Assembly: GCF_013410115.1 (NCBI RefSeq)
Contig: NZ_JACCCV010000001.1
Span: 1,240,001-1,304,000, forward strand
Origin: Tunturiibacter gelidiferens
Lineage (GTDB): Bacteria; Acidobacteriota; Terriglobia; Terriglobales; Acidobacteriaceae
DNA length: 64,000 nt
Reading direction: 5' to 3'
In this document: in pieces, positions 10,966 through 20,538 of the stretch
How positions within the stretch are numbered: the first letter of the stretch is position 1
How the letters are laid out: every line of letters starts with the position of its first letter
The notes under the pieces: generated by a model
What the model was told of the DNA's origin: nothing
Seen by the model: only the letters and a program-made list of their open reading frames with translations
The model's database searches: none
Translations under genes and position numbers: made by a program

Positions 10966-12116
10966 ATCAGATCGATCAGAAGAAGACAGTGCTGTTGGTG
11001 GACGACGCTCCGGCCAATATTCAAATCGTGAATGCAATCCTGAAAGACATCTACAAAATTCGCGTTGCAACCAGCGGCGCAAAAGCCCTGGAACTCGCAA
11101 AAGCTACGCCTCCCCCGGACCTGATTCTGCTGGACGTCATGATGCCAGAGATGGATGGGTACGAAGTATGCAGACGTCTGAAACTGGCTCCGGAAACGTG
11201 TGACATCCCCGTCATATTTCTTACCGGACAGACAGAAGTTGAGGAGGAGACCAAGGGCTTTGATGTCGGCGCAGTTGACTACATCCATAAACCGTTTTCG
11301 CCTGCGGTTGTAAAGGCGCGTGTTCAAACTCACCTCGTGCTTCGTGGAATTCGTGAACAGCTCAGCCTGCAGTTGCTCACGATTCAAAAAGAGTTGGATA
11401 CAGCGCGGAAGATTCAATTATCGATTCTCCCAGCCACGATCCCGAAGATCGAAGGTCTCGATATAGCTGCGCGCTACATCCCCATGACCTCCGTTGCTGG
11501 CGACTTTTACGACTTCATCGTGGTAGATGAGAAACGCATCGGCATTCTTGTAGCCGATGTATCGGGACATGGAATGCCTGCCGCGCTTATCGCCTCGATG
11601 TTGAAGATCGCGCTGTCATCCGAGGTCAGCCACGCTTCCGATCCGGCGCGGGTACTATTGGGTCTGAATCAGGCGCTATGCGGAAAGTTCGAACACCATT
11701 TCGTCACGGCGGCGTACCTGTTTATCGATATGCAGAACCGAACGCTGACCTACTCCGGTGCCGGTCACCCGCCTCTACTTTTGTGGGGTGGACCCGAGGG
11801 CTTGCGCAGTATTGAAGAAAATGGGTTGTTTCTCGGAAAATTCTCCTTCGCGACTTACTCTTCGAGAGAACTACCTCTCAAGGCCGGCGATCGAATTTTG
11901 CTCTACACCGACGGAATTCCGGAAACGGCGAACCCTGCGGGAGTCGAGTTTGGCACTGAACGCTTCAAGCAGTTTCTGGAGACCGAGGACAGCACTTCCG
12001 CAGATTACTTCGCCGATCACCTTCTCGAGGAACTGTCACGCTGGTCCGCTCGAGGGTCGCCCGAAGACTTGGATGACGATATGACGATCGTTGCCATCCA
12101 GGTGAGAATCGATTGA
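10962..12116 (+). CDS. Response regulator fused to PP2C-type serine phosphatase (RsbU/SpoIIE-like)
   Basis: This 384-residue protein has an N-terminal receiver domain (LLVDDAPAN; phospho-acceptor D58 in [11 protein letters not shown]), a short linker helix, and a PP2C/SpoIIE phosphatase domain from about 150. The metal-binding Asps are visible in AGDFYDF (D181) and DVSGHG (D199). Such proteins dephosphorylate anti-sigma-factor antagonists in partner-switching pathways. No STAS or anti-sigma kinase gene is nearby, so the target is elsewhere. The ATG at 10962 overlaps the kinase stop (ATGA) and has a GGGGA ribosome site, which is preferred over the upstream in-frame start at 10938. Confidence 0.9.
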   Translation: MNQIDQKKTVLLVDDAPANIQIVNAILKDIYKIRVATSGAKALELAKATPPPDLILLDVMMPEMDGYEVCRRLKLAPETCDIPVIFLTGQTEVEEETKGFDVGAVDYIHKPFSPAVVKARVQTHLVLRGIREQLSLQLLTIQKELDTARKIQLSILPATIPKIEGLDIAARYIPMTSVAGDFYDFIVVDEKRIGILVADVSGHGMPAALIASMLKIALSSEVSHASDPARVLLGLNQALCGKFEHHFVTAAYLFIDMQNRTLTYSGAGHPPLLLWGGPEGLRSIEENGLFLGKFSFATYSSRELPLKAGDRILLYTDGIPETANPAGVEFGTERFKQFLETEDSTSADYFADHLLEELSRWSARGSPEDLDDDMTIVAIQVRID

Positions 12117-12145
12117 AGCTACGCCCCCGCATCTAGGTCCTCTTG

Positions 12146-15100
12146 CTAATTCTGGTAGGTCCAGTCAAGGATGTTCGCGTTCATGGTTGAACCACCAGTA
12201 CCCCCGGTAAAGCCTACATAGGCGGTCGGGCCACCAACTACGCTGCTCAGGTCTACGTTATACGTGGTGGTAAAGCTGGCCGACGTGCTCTGGTCAGTAA
12301 GCAGCAGTGTAAGTGTTGTTCCGTCGTAAGTAACGTGGGCATGGAGAGTATGTCCGCTCTTCAAGACAATCGAAGGAGCAAGATTGATAGCCGGTATCGT
12401 TGGCGATGTCCCATTTGTGTAGAATCCGGTGGAATCGGTGCCTTCGCCATTGTTGCTATAAATGTCAAACTTGATGGCGAGACTCTTGCCGATTCCAACA
12501 GGTCCGCCTGGCTTGGCAGCACCGTAGCCGAGTCCGCTACCTGACGGCCCCATAGCGGAAAGTCCCTGGTTCTGGATGGCAAAAGTCATACCATCGGCAA
12601 CGCCGTTTAGGATCTGGAAATCAAAGTCAGTCGTAAATGTCGCGACGCTGACAGGTGTCGCAAACCATATCGCACTTTGCGAATAGGTCACGCCTGCCTT
12701 CGTGATCTGTAACATCGAGCCATTGAGGGCTCCCACTCCATTCAGGGCGAAACTACTTCCTGCCCCAGCGAAACCACTCGGAAAATTGATCGCTAGAGGG
12801 GTTGCCTGGATCGTATATCCGCCAACAGAAACGGCACTCGCTGACAGGCCCGGCGCGATTGCCATCGCATGGATGACCTCTGTCGACGTAACCTGGATGG
12901 ACGAGTTGTAGACCGAAGAACTCGTCGTCGGTGAGGATCCATCCGTCGTGTAGTAGATAGTACTGCCCGAGGCGGAGTCAGAAAGTGTAACGCTCTGCGC
13001 TGTCGAATAACTACCCGGCGCAGGAGAGAATACGGGCGGCGTCGTAGCAGGTGCTGAGACCGAATAGGTAGCTGAACTGACCGCACTCTGCGACGCACCT
13101 GAAGCGACCGCCAAAGCCTTGACTGTAGTGGTGCCTGTGCCCACTACGATCGGGCTGCTGTACACCGTGGAAGATGTAGTTGGAGTGGTGCCATCCGTCG
13201 TGTAATAAATGACAGCTCCGCTCGTGGTGTCACTCATACTCACGTTGGTTGCAGAAGCATAAGTACCAGCGGTAGGGCTAAAGACAGGTGCCGCCGTGAC
13301 AGAACTTATTACATAGGTGGCTTGACCTACTGCACTCTGCGGAGTGCTGGGAGCTACAGCGATTGCCTTGACGGTTGTTGTCCCGTTGCTTACTGGGATC
13401 GCTCCGTTGTATACGGCAGAAGAAGTCGTCGGTGAAGATCCGTCGGTCGTGTAGTAAATCACGGCGCCCGTCGAAGCGTCGCTGAGCACAACGCTCTGCG
13501 CCGTTGTATAGTTGCCGCCTGCGGGATTGAAAGTTGGGGTCGCGGTCGGAGACGTCCCCGGCTGAGAAGCGTAGGTCCAGCTCAATATCTTCTGGATTGA
13601 GGTCGACCCGCCCGTGCCGCCCGTGAACCCTACATACGCGGTATTCCCTCCAACAATCTGGGGGATATTGATCGCCTGGCTGTAGGTAAATGTCTTGCCT
13701 ACCAGCTGGTCCGTCAAAGTCATAGTGAGAGTAGTGCCGTCGTAAGTCAGGTGCGCATGCATCGTGTCACCGCTTCTTAAAATGACGCCACTCGATGTCA
13801 TATCCGCCGCAGGCATCTCAGGAAGCGCCCCATCCGTATAGAAGCCGGTGGAGTCATTGCCTTCCCCCTGATTGCTGTAGATATCAAACTTGACAGCGAC
13901 GCTCGTCGGGATGCCTGTACCCTTAGGATTGCCATAGCCTAACGCTCCCGCGTTACTCCCGAGCGCAGTTGCGCCGGCGTTCTGGATCGTGAAAGTAAAG
14001 CCGTCTGCAATAGCATTGAGCAACTGGAATGCGAAATCCGTGGTGAAGGCTTGAACGTTGATGGGTTGGCTGAATGCACTTCCAGCCTGGTAAGTACCTC
14101 CATTGGTGAGTTCCAGGCTACCGTCGCTCCCTGCGACCGCAGTGCCGTTGAACGTGAGCTCGCTGGCACTGGCAAAGCCACTGCCAAAGTTTATGCTCGA
14201 ACTGCCGGCTTGTATGACATAGGCCGCCGTGGACAGGTCATTGTTCTTCCGCGTCGAATCGAAAGCGATAGCATTTATCGTCGTATTCGTTGCGACCGTG
14301 ATAGGAGCCGTGTAGACGGTGGAGGAAGTCGTCGGCGTAGAACCGTCTAGCGTGTAGTAAATGGTGGCCGACTCATCTGCATCTGATAACACCACCGTCT
14401 GCGATGAGGTATAGGTTCCGCCAGCGGGTGTGAAGTTCGGCGCCGGAGTTTGCGTCGGAAGTGTGAAAGTCGCAGACGATATCGGACTCTGAAGATAGTT
14501 GGTTGCGCTCGCGATGGCCTTGATAGTTGTCGCCGCTGTCAGAGTTATCGGCGAAGTATAGATGTTGGAGGCAGTCGTAGGAACAGTTTGGTCCAGGGTG
14601 TAGTAGATATTCGCGGGAAGTGTTGTCGTGTTGAGAGAGACGGGCAGGGGAAGTTCGAAGGCGCCAGCCTTCGGCGAGAAGGTCGGCGTCGCGGCAACAG
14701 ACTCCCCATTCAGTAATCCAAAGACATCTACTTGGTGTGCGGCACCCACGTAAACATGTCCATTCGTGATAACCGGTACTACAAATTTGTTAGTGGGCCC
14801 CGCGTTGTCGCGCGCCTGCTTATCGCTCTCATAGAAGATCGTCGCCAGGTTGGTTGCATCGAAGGCATACAGTATCTCGGAAGCACCACCTGTCTTTACA
14901 GCCCAGGCTATCCCGTTCGCCGTGCCATTGGAAGATACTACAAAGCTTGCTCCTGGATAACCTGTCGAGACGGTACTCTTGCTGGTGTAGGCAGGTGTAA
15001 GTACTCCATTATTGAGACTGAATGCTTTGGCGGAGTCACCGCTCCCCCAAATATAGACATTTCCATTCCAATAGGCAGGTGTGCTCCACAAGCCATTAAT

Positions 15101-16405
15101 CTCCCCGGTAATGTCCTGCAAAGCGTTTGTGTTCGAAGTGCCCCCGGGAAGATAGCCGCCAAGATTGTCTCGGTTCAGGACCAGAATGCGTCCCTCTTTT
15201 CCTGCCTGGATCAGGATGTGCGGATTCGCCCCCGTCTGATCCGGCAGCATGAGGATCCCGCCCGAGCCCTGGTCGTGATCTAAACTCGACAAGCTGGCCT
15301 GATTGAAAGAGGTGAACGCATCAGTAACAGCTAGACCTCCGTTCGCGAGGCTCAGCGCCACGATACTATCGCCGAGATTCACCCCGGGATTGAACGGTGG
15401 GTAGGCGGAATTCGTGCCATTCCCCGTAACCAAAAACATTCGTCCGGCTGTGCCTCCATTGTCGATTGGTAGTCCTGCACCCGAGCCCCAGACGCCGGCG
15501 TCGGATCCATTGGGGCTCATACAGATCACCGCGGTCTGCGCCAGGGTTGTGCCATCGAATGCGAATAGCCACCCATGAAAGGACCCGATGTCGCCGTGAG
15601 ATCCGAACGCGGCATAGACGATCCCGTTGTAATAGGTCAGCGCCGGCCGGTTCAGTTGCCGCAACGGATTGAACGCAAGTTGTCCCCCTGAGCTGCCGCT
15701 CCCTGTGCCAGGCACCGTTGCTTGAATAACCGTGGGACTGTTTGGCTGCTCTGCTCCGGTCAGAATGTTGATGGCATGCAGCCGCTGGACATACGCGCCG
15801 CTCTCCTTCGTCTTCGCAACGACATACATCGTATTGCTTGCGAGGTTGATCGCCGGAGTGCTGGTGATGCCTATCTCCGGAGCAATATTGGTCGAACCGA
15901 CATCCGCGCTTGGAACCGTAGTTGCACCTGATGCAGCACCATAAGTCGGGCTGAGCAGACTAATCTGCCACAAGGGCTGCGCGTTTGCGCCAGCGTTGGA
16001 GTCGGCATCGAAGGCGTAAACGGAATCATGCTCTGTCGCAACGAACAGAACGTTGTGCACCAGCCCATCGCTCATCGTCAGACCGCTGATGTACAGGGGC
16101 TGTGCATAGACGTACCCATCGACCGACCTTGAAAAAAGTAGACCAAATGAGGAGCTGTTTACGTTAGCCGGTGTAAGGAGTGTTTCTTGCGTGTTTGCTC
16201 CCGTGTGGGTAATGTCGTATCGCCAGGTGGGCACATTCACCGGAGTCGCACTTTGGCCAAACGCTAATTCAGTCACCGCCGCGAGCATGAAGAGCAGAAG
16301 TAAAGCTCTTAGAAAGCAGCTAGTAGCCTTATTCAAATAACCCGAAACGTAACTCGAGACGACAGGGTGCAGGATATTTATTCGCAGACAGGGAAATAGA
16401 ACCAT
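12146..16405 (-). CDS. Secreted propeller / chitobiase-C-like / L-type lectin repeat protein
   Basis: This 1419-residue exported protein has an N-terminal hydrophobic signal ending near FGQSA. A beta-propeller resembling quinoprotein (PQQ-like) repeats covers about 30-600 (WRYDITHTGAN, VLFVATEHDSVYAFDADS). Two CHB_HEX_C_1-type repeats (IYYTLDGSTPTTSS) are followed by an L-type lectin-like domain, three more CHB_HEX repeats (IYYTTDG) and a second lectin domain. The two lectin domains are clearly duplicated (KFDIYSNxGEGxDSTGFYT; AYVGFTGGTGGST). It probably binds glycans at or outside the cell surface; no catalytic residues are evident. The ATG at 16405 has an AGAGGTGAG ribosome site and is better than the upstream start at 16465. 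The long IYYT repeats explain the repetitive DNA here. Confidence 0.85.
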   Translation of the reverse strand: MVLFPCLRINILHPVVSSYVSGYLNKATSCFLRALLLLFMLAAVTELAFGQSATPVNVPTWRYDITHTGANTQETLLTPANVNSSSFGLLFSRSVDGYVYAQPLYISGLTMSDGLVHNVLFVATEHDSVYAFDADSNAGANAQPLWQISLLSPTYGAASGATTVPSADVGSTNIAPEIGITSTPAINLASNTMYVVAKTKESGAYVQRLHAINILTGAEQPNSPTVIQATVPGTGSGSSGGQLAFNPLRQLNRPALTYYNGIVYAAFGSHGDIGSFHGWLFAFDGTTLAQTAVICMSPNGSDAGVWGSGAGLPIDNGGTAGRMFLVTGNGTNSAYPPFNPGVNLGDSIVALSLANGGLAVTDAFTSFNQASLSSLDHDQGSGGILMLPDQTGANPHILIQAGKEGRILVLNRDNLGGYLPGGTSNTNALQDITGEINGLWSTPAYWNGNVYIWGSGDSAKAFSLNNGVLTPAYTSKSTVSTGYPGASFVVSSNGTANGIAWAVKTGGASEILYAFDATNLATIFYESDKQARDNAGPTNKFVVPVITNGHVYVGAAHQVDVFGLLNGESVAATPTFSPKAGAFELPLPVSLNTTTLPANIYYTLDQTVPTTASNIYTSPITLTAATTIKAIASATNYLQSPISSATFTLPTQTPAPNFTPAGGTYTSSQTVVLSDADESATIYYTLDGSTPTTSSTVYTAPITVATNTTINAIAFDSTRKNNDLSTAAYVIQAGSSSINFGSGFASASELTFNGTAVAGSDGSLELTNGGTYQAGSAFSQPINVQAFTTDFAFQLLNAIADGFTFTIQNAGATALGSNAGALGYGNPKGTGIPTSVAVKFDIYSNQGEGNDSTGFYTDGALPEMPAADMTSSGVILRSGDTMHAHLTYDGTTLTMTLTDQLVGKTFTYSQAINIPQIVGGNTAYVGFTGGTGGSTSIQKILSWTYASQPGTSPTATPTFNPAGGNYTTAQSVVLSDASTGAVIYYTTDGSSPTTSSAVYNGAIPVSNGTTTVKAIAVAPSTPQSAVGQATYVISSVTAAPVFSPTAGTYASATNVSMSDTTSGAVIYYTTDGTTPTTSSTVYSSPIVVGTGTTTVKALAVASGASQSAVSSATYSVSAPATTPPVFSPAPGSYSTAQSVTLSDSASGSTIYYTTDGSSPTTSSSVYNSSIQVTSTEVIHAMAIAPGLSASAVSVGGYTIQATPLAINFPSGFAGAGSSFALNGVGALNGSMLQITKAGVTYSQSAIWFATPVSVATFTTDFDFQILNGVADGMTFAIQNQGLSAMGPSGSGLGYGAAKPGGPVGIGKSLAIKFDIYSNNGEGTDSTGFYTNGTSPTIPAINLAPSIVLKSGHTLHAHVTYDGTTLTLLLTDQSTSASFTTTYNVDLSSVVGGPTAYVGFTGGTGGSTMNANILDWTYQN

Positions 16406-17159
16406 GGACTCACCTCTAGCGTTGTTGAATTGTTGGTTCGCTGAGGAGGAAAGAAATGCGTACACCTTCCAACGGGCTTCAACGAGACGATCAAAGGAAA
16501 CAGAACTACCCAGATCTTTTTGAAGCCCCGGGCAGAGAAAAAATCATTACGTCAGTGATTCGCGTGCGTCGACTTATTGTGCGTCTCGGAAGCAAAATAT
16601 AACTGATTTCAACGCGTTACCCAGGCACAAAGAAGTAATCGTACTTAGTTACTGCTGGGACTAAGTTAGATCGGACGTTTTCTCTAGCGTATTGAGTAGT
16701 CAATAACTTCGGCCAAGCAGCCGGTTTTGAAATAGCGCAACACTCAGGGGAAACTACTTCGTGTTTCAGTGCTATCAACGCGAATGTGCGTCCCGGGCAC
16801 GAAAGCGCAACCTGGAGGTCAACGACAATCATTTCGAACATGGTGAAAGACCTGGCCGGCAAACGGTAGGTGTCGTAGTCGTGGCCTTCAACTACAAGCC
16901 ACGCGACGATAAGGCTGAAATGGTCAAAATTCGCAGAGAAGATTCGCGATGACATGCAGGCCGAGACGCCAAATGCCGCCGTTCCGTTCGGAACCGCCGC
17001 ATCAGAGGAGATGCCATCTTGTGGCTGAACTAAAGGATAAGTTCATCTTTTGGGTACATCGAATATCAGCTTATGAGTAATGTGAGCTGATAAGTCCTTG
17101 AATGCGATCCAGGGGAGAAATCACTTATAGTGTTCCGCACAGCCTATTGCTATCCGAGA
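16406..17159. other. Intergenic region, no gene recognised
   Basis: About 750 bp separate the lectin-protein start and the sedolisin terminator. It contains the lectin gene promoter region and an 8-bp inverted repeat TATCAGCT/AGCTGATA (17064-17092, 13-nt spacer). A 112-codon minus frame (16617-16955) has no signal peptide, motif or ribosome site that I can support. Confidence 0.45.
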
Positions 17160-17191
17160 GAAAAATGCCGGGCGCTAAGGTACGCCCGGCA
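17160..17191 (-). terminator. Rho-independent terminator of the sedolisin gene
   Basis: On the minus strand a 9-bp perfect stem (TGCCGGGCG / CGCCCGGCA, 8-nt loop; 17166-17191) is followed at once by TTTTT. It lies 25 nt after the sedolisin stop codon. Confidence 0.9.
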
Positions 17192-17215
17192 TAAGTTTCA
17201 GAAATAAAGACGCCG

Positions 17216-19261
17216 CTACCGTTTGAAGTAGTCGGCAAAAGCCTTCCCGTTGGGAACTCCCACACCTGTTACGTCATCCCAACCAACCGCTGTTTTAAGA
17301 CCGCTATCCGTGCCGAAGGTCAAAATCAGGGCGGTATCTTGTAGCAACGGGTAGTCCCACAGGACACTCTCGAAGCTCGTCGAGCCTTCGAGCGGAGAGG
17401 CCAATGCTACAGCCGAATAGCTTTTCTTCCCCGCTGAATCCACAACTTCTCCCGTCACATTGGTCTTCGAGCTGTAAGGGACGATGTCCGTGATCGTTGA
17501 TGCAGGCAATGAGTACAAATAAGGCGCGGCCTGCCCAAGCGGCACCCCAGCTTCCTGGTTGGCAATGGCCCATAGCGCGGAGAACATCGGGCAGGCAAGA
17601 CTTGTGCCGCCATAGACCGCGTATTGCAACTCAGGAAGCACGCCTGGTTCAGAGATCGCAATGTATGCGCCCGTGAATGGATCGGCCAGCCACGAAATAT
17701 CTGGAAGATGACGTCCACCACCCTTTAGCTGACTCTGATAAGAAGGCTTTGCGAAGACTGCGCTGACGCCCCCTCCCGAACCAAAGTTGAAGAAGCCACC
17801 CCCAGTCGGCGGATCTTCGACAAATCCCTCCTCCGCGACCAGATTTTCATTGGTTCCCCAACCAGACTGCCAGGCGATGGTGTTATTCGATTTCAGCGCC
17901 AGACTGATACCGCCTATCCCGGTCGCGTACGGAGAATCTGCAGGGGCGCTCACGGACGCCGGATTAAATTGCGGAAAATCGAAGGTGAAATCGCCGCTGT
18001 CTCCAGTGGAGAAGTTTGCAGAGATTCCCAGCACGGCTGCGGTTTCGGCGATCAGATCTTCGGTGACCAGAACGCTAGTCGGGGTATAGAGCTCTTCACT
18101 TCCATAGCTGCCCGAGATGACATTGCCCAGTTGATAGTTGACTGCATAGAAGAACCCTTGGTCTACATCCTGAAAAGTGGCGCTCGGCGGGACCACCAAA
18201 TCAATCGCAGCTCCAGGTGCAATGGCGTGAGCCCATTCCACGTCAATGTTGATCTCCGGATCCGGTGCCTCGCAATAAGAAGGAGTGGGAGTGTAGATGA
18301 TCTTGAAGTTGCTCGACGTCAGCTTCGGCAGGCCGAATTGCGCCGAGAAAGCATTCGCGTCGCTGGTAATGGTCGGCGATCCGCACCAGTCGATAATGAC
18401 GATGGTTTGCCCGCTCCCATCGAAGTGCTCGGCATACAGTGCGTTGAGGTTGTACGCGGCTCGGATGTTCTCAGGCGTGTAACCACACCCAGCCGAGCTG
18501 GTCGTATAACCATTGCCAGTGTAGGTGGCGATTGGAAGGCCGCCGCTCGTACTGAACGTCTGAGTGGTCTTGCCGGGAAAGCAATCCGAGTTGAAGGGTA
18601 ACGACGTGCCCACGGCCGAGGTTGCTAACGCCGCCGAGGAAGATTCGACACCCGGAGGCGTCGTAGGTGGCTTACGGCTCGTAGTTTTAGTCACCACAGG
18701 ATGGCTGTATTCCATGGTGTCCAGGCCGGCAACCGAGCCTACCAGTGCGGCTGCCTCTCCCGTGATGTAGGGATCTTTTGAATTGCCACGCACTGTCTTG
18801 CCATCGACTTCATAGTTGTTGAGCGACACATGGAACGCACTTTTCACCGCGCCCACGGTGCCTCGTGCCCGGACAAAGAAGTTATCCGGACCCACCTTCA
18901 CGACCGTCAGCTTATTCGACGTGAAGAAATTCACGACAGTCTTGGCTTCCTCTGCGGTCGGCGCATACTTCGAAGTGAACTCAGCCTTGCTAATCCAATG
19001 GCGGTAGTTGGGAGACCCGGGATCATAAAGATCCTTCGCCAGCGCGTCTAAATCGGCCTTGTTGTGGGGATTGAGCCAGATGCTGACTTCAATCACCGTG
19101 GAAGGGTCGACGGCTCCCAGATTTTTGGCCGATGTCGTGAACCTGGGTGTGTTGTTCGTGATGGTGGATCCGCTAACTTCAGAAGAAGCTCCGAAGAGCG
19201 GAACGGCGGCTAGGATCCCAACTCCGAGTAATGTGCCTAAAAATAGCTTTGCGTGAGCCAT
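17216..19261 (-). CDS. Sedolisin-family acid protease (peptidase S53, pro-kumamolisin type)
   Basis: This 681-residue secreted pro-enzyme has a signal peptide (AKLFLGTLLGVGILAAVPLFG), a pro-kumamolisin activation domain (about 35-190) and a subtilisin-fold catalytic domain (about 230-680). The S53 residues are visible: E336 and D340 in EINIDVEWAHAIAP, oxyanion D421 in STGDSGDF, and nucleophile S554 in GGTSLACP. A C-terminal Ca-site-like end is present (GWDDVTGVGVPNG). The family hydrolyses proteins at acidic pH outside the cell, which suits an acid-soil acidobacterium. The ATG at 19261 has AGGTGA upstream; a GTG three codons earlier is less likely. It is monocistronic, with its own terminator. 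Confidence 0.93.
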   Translation of the reverse strand: MAHAKLFLGTLLGVGILAAVPLFGASSEVSGSTITNNTPRFTTSAKNLGAVDPSTVIEVSIWLNPHNKADLDALAKDLYDPGSPNYRHWISKAEFTSKYAPTAEEAKTVVNFFTSNKLTVVKVGPDNFFVRARGTVGAVKSAFHVSLNNYEVDGKTVRGNSKDPYITGEAAALVGSVAGLDTMEYSHPVVTKTTSRKPPTTPPGVESSSAALATSAVGTSLPFNSDCFPGKTTQTFSTSGGLPIATYTGNGYTTSSAGCGYTPENIRAAYNLNALYAEHFDGSGQTIVIIDWCGSPTITSDANAFSAQFGLPKLTSSNFKIIYTPTPSYCEAPDPEINIDVEWAHAIAPGAAIDLVVPPSATFQDVDQGFFYAVNYQLGNVISGSYGSEELYTPTSVLVTEDLIAETAAVLGISANFSTGDSGDFTFDFPQFNPASVSAPADSPYATGIGGISLALKSNNTIAWQSGWGTNENLVAEEGFVEDPPTGGGFFNFGSGGGVSAVFAKPSYQSQLKGGGRHLPDISWLADPFTGAYIAISEPGVLPELQYAVYGGTSLACPMFSALWAIANQEAGVPLGQAAPYLYSLPASTITDIVPYSSKTNVTGEVVDSAGKKSYSAVALASPLEGSTSFESVLWDYPLLQDTALILTFGTDSGLKTAVGWDDVTGVGVPNGKAFADYFKR

Positions 19262-19691
19262 CGGTGTCACCTCTCAGGTCGTTCGAGTTACCTCAGGAGC
19301 GTAAAATAGTAACTAAGTAGTGTCTACAGCTATTTTTGTATTTACGTAAACTATTTTTCGATGTACAGAATCTGCGCCTTCGTATAGCTCTCGACCCTAC
19401 CTCCTGGCAGCCCGCGCCTGAATCGGCGATCCCTGGTTGGGCCATTCACGAGACGCCGCGGATATCTTTCAGGTGACCTCCGAACCGGATGTTTGAGCTT
19501 CGGTCGCGGTCACCGTATCTTCCCTCATTTTTGTCTTCGCCCACTTCGCTCATGGCATCTTGTGGCCAGAGCTTCCGGTGTACTTTCTCGTGAGCCTTGA
19601 TGCCTGAGACCCGGTTTCGCGCAGCAGACGAATCTCCCCCTCACTCCCGCCATCAGCGATACACTGAAAGCTGCATCTGTGGAGAAGAGTC
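19262..19691. other. Divergent intergenic region at a composition boundary
   Basis: This region holds the sedolisin promoter (minus) and the lepB promoter (plus). The part next to the sedolisin is AT-rich and carries a 10-bp palindrome, TTTACGTAAA (19341-19350). From about 19.6 kb rightwards the plus strand becomes strongly C-rich. No gene is recognised. Confidence 0.5.
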
Positions 19692-20492
19692 TTGCCCGAA
19701 ACCATCACAACCGAAGCCACCACCCCCGACGTCGCCCAGCAGGAGCAGGCCGAAACTCCGCTTGAGTCCCTTGCCTCCATCTGCACCGTCCTCGCCATCG
19801 GTCTCTTCGTGATGACCTTCATCTTCCAGAACTTCGAGATCCCCTCCGCCTCCATGGTGCAGACCCTGCTCATCGGCGACCACGTCCTGGTAGACCGCAT
19901 CTCCCTCGCCCCGCCCGCCAAATGGGCCCCCTTCACCTTCTATCGCGACGTCCGCCGCGGCGACATCATCGTCTTCTTCAAACCCGGCGAGCCCGACCTC
20001 TTTCTCGTCAAGCGCACCATCGGCATCCCCGGCGACCGCATCCACCTCCGCAACGGCATCGTCTACCTCAACGGTGTCGCGCAAAACGAGCCCTACGCCG
20101 GAATGCCCGCCACCGACGACAACCCCCAGCACGCCTTCGATCCCTACCGCGACGACTTTCCCGCCGTCCCGCCCGACAACTACGGCAACGTCACCGCCAG
20201 CTGGGCCTATGAGCTACCCAGCCACATTCAGGACGGCGACCTCATCGTTCCCCCCGGCAAGGTCTTCGCCATGGGCGACAACCGCACCGAAAGCCTCGAC
20301 GGCCGTTACTGGGGCTTTGTCCCGCGCGAAAACATCGTAGGCCGCCCCCTCTTCGTCTACTGGTCCTTCCAGACCCCCGCCGACCAGATCAACAAGCAGA
20401 GCATCGGTGAGCGCCTCGGCTTCATGGGTCACATCATCCTCCACATCTTCGACGAAACACGCTGGAAGCGCACGCTTCATCTCATCAAATAA
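19692..20492 (+). CDS. lepB: Signal peptidase I
   Basis: This 266-residue inner-membrane protease removes Sec and Tat signal peptides after export. One membrane helix (ICTVLAIGLFVMTFIF, about 30-46) precedes box B with catalytic S54 (IPSASM) and box D with the lysine base K107 (LVKRTIGIPGD). Box E (MGDNRTESLDGRYWG) is near 196. The start is TTG, with GGAGAAGAG just upstream; no ATG fits the N-terminus. Codons end heavily in C, unlike the genes to the left. An AsmA-like gene follows 46 bp later on the same strand. Such a protease is needed for the many exported proteins in this window. Confidence 0.95.
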   Translation: MPETITTEATTPDVAQQEQAETPLESLASICTVLAIGLFVMTFIFQNFEIPSASMVQTLLIGDHVLVDRISLAPPAKWAPFTFYRDVRRGDIIVFFKPGEPDLFLVKRTIGIPGDRIHLRNGIVYLNGVAQNEPYAGMPATDDNPQHAFDPYRDDFPAVPPDNYGNVTASWAYELPSHIQDGDLIVPPGKVFAMGDNRTESLDGRYWGFVPRENIVGRPLFVYWSFQTPADQINKQSIGERLGFMGHIILHIFDETRWKRTLHLIK

Positions 20493-20538
20493 GAGGTCAT
20501 TCCGGCGCGGCCTAACCCACCGTGCCGGACTATCGTTC

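Noticed and set aside
16617..16955. 112-codon minus-strand frame in the lectin/sedolisin gap
   Set aside because: It has no ribosome site, signal, motif or recognisable similarity, and its codon use does not match neighbours.
19292..19330. 10-mer ACTTAGTTAC shared by the sedolisin upstream region and the lectin upstream region (near 16645)
   Set aside because: The two copies are in opposite orientation relative to their genes, and a 10-mer match can occur by chance in 64 kb.
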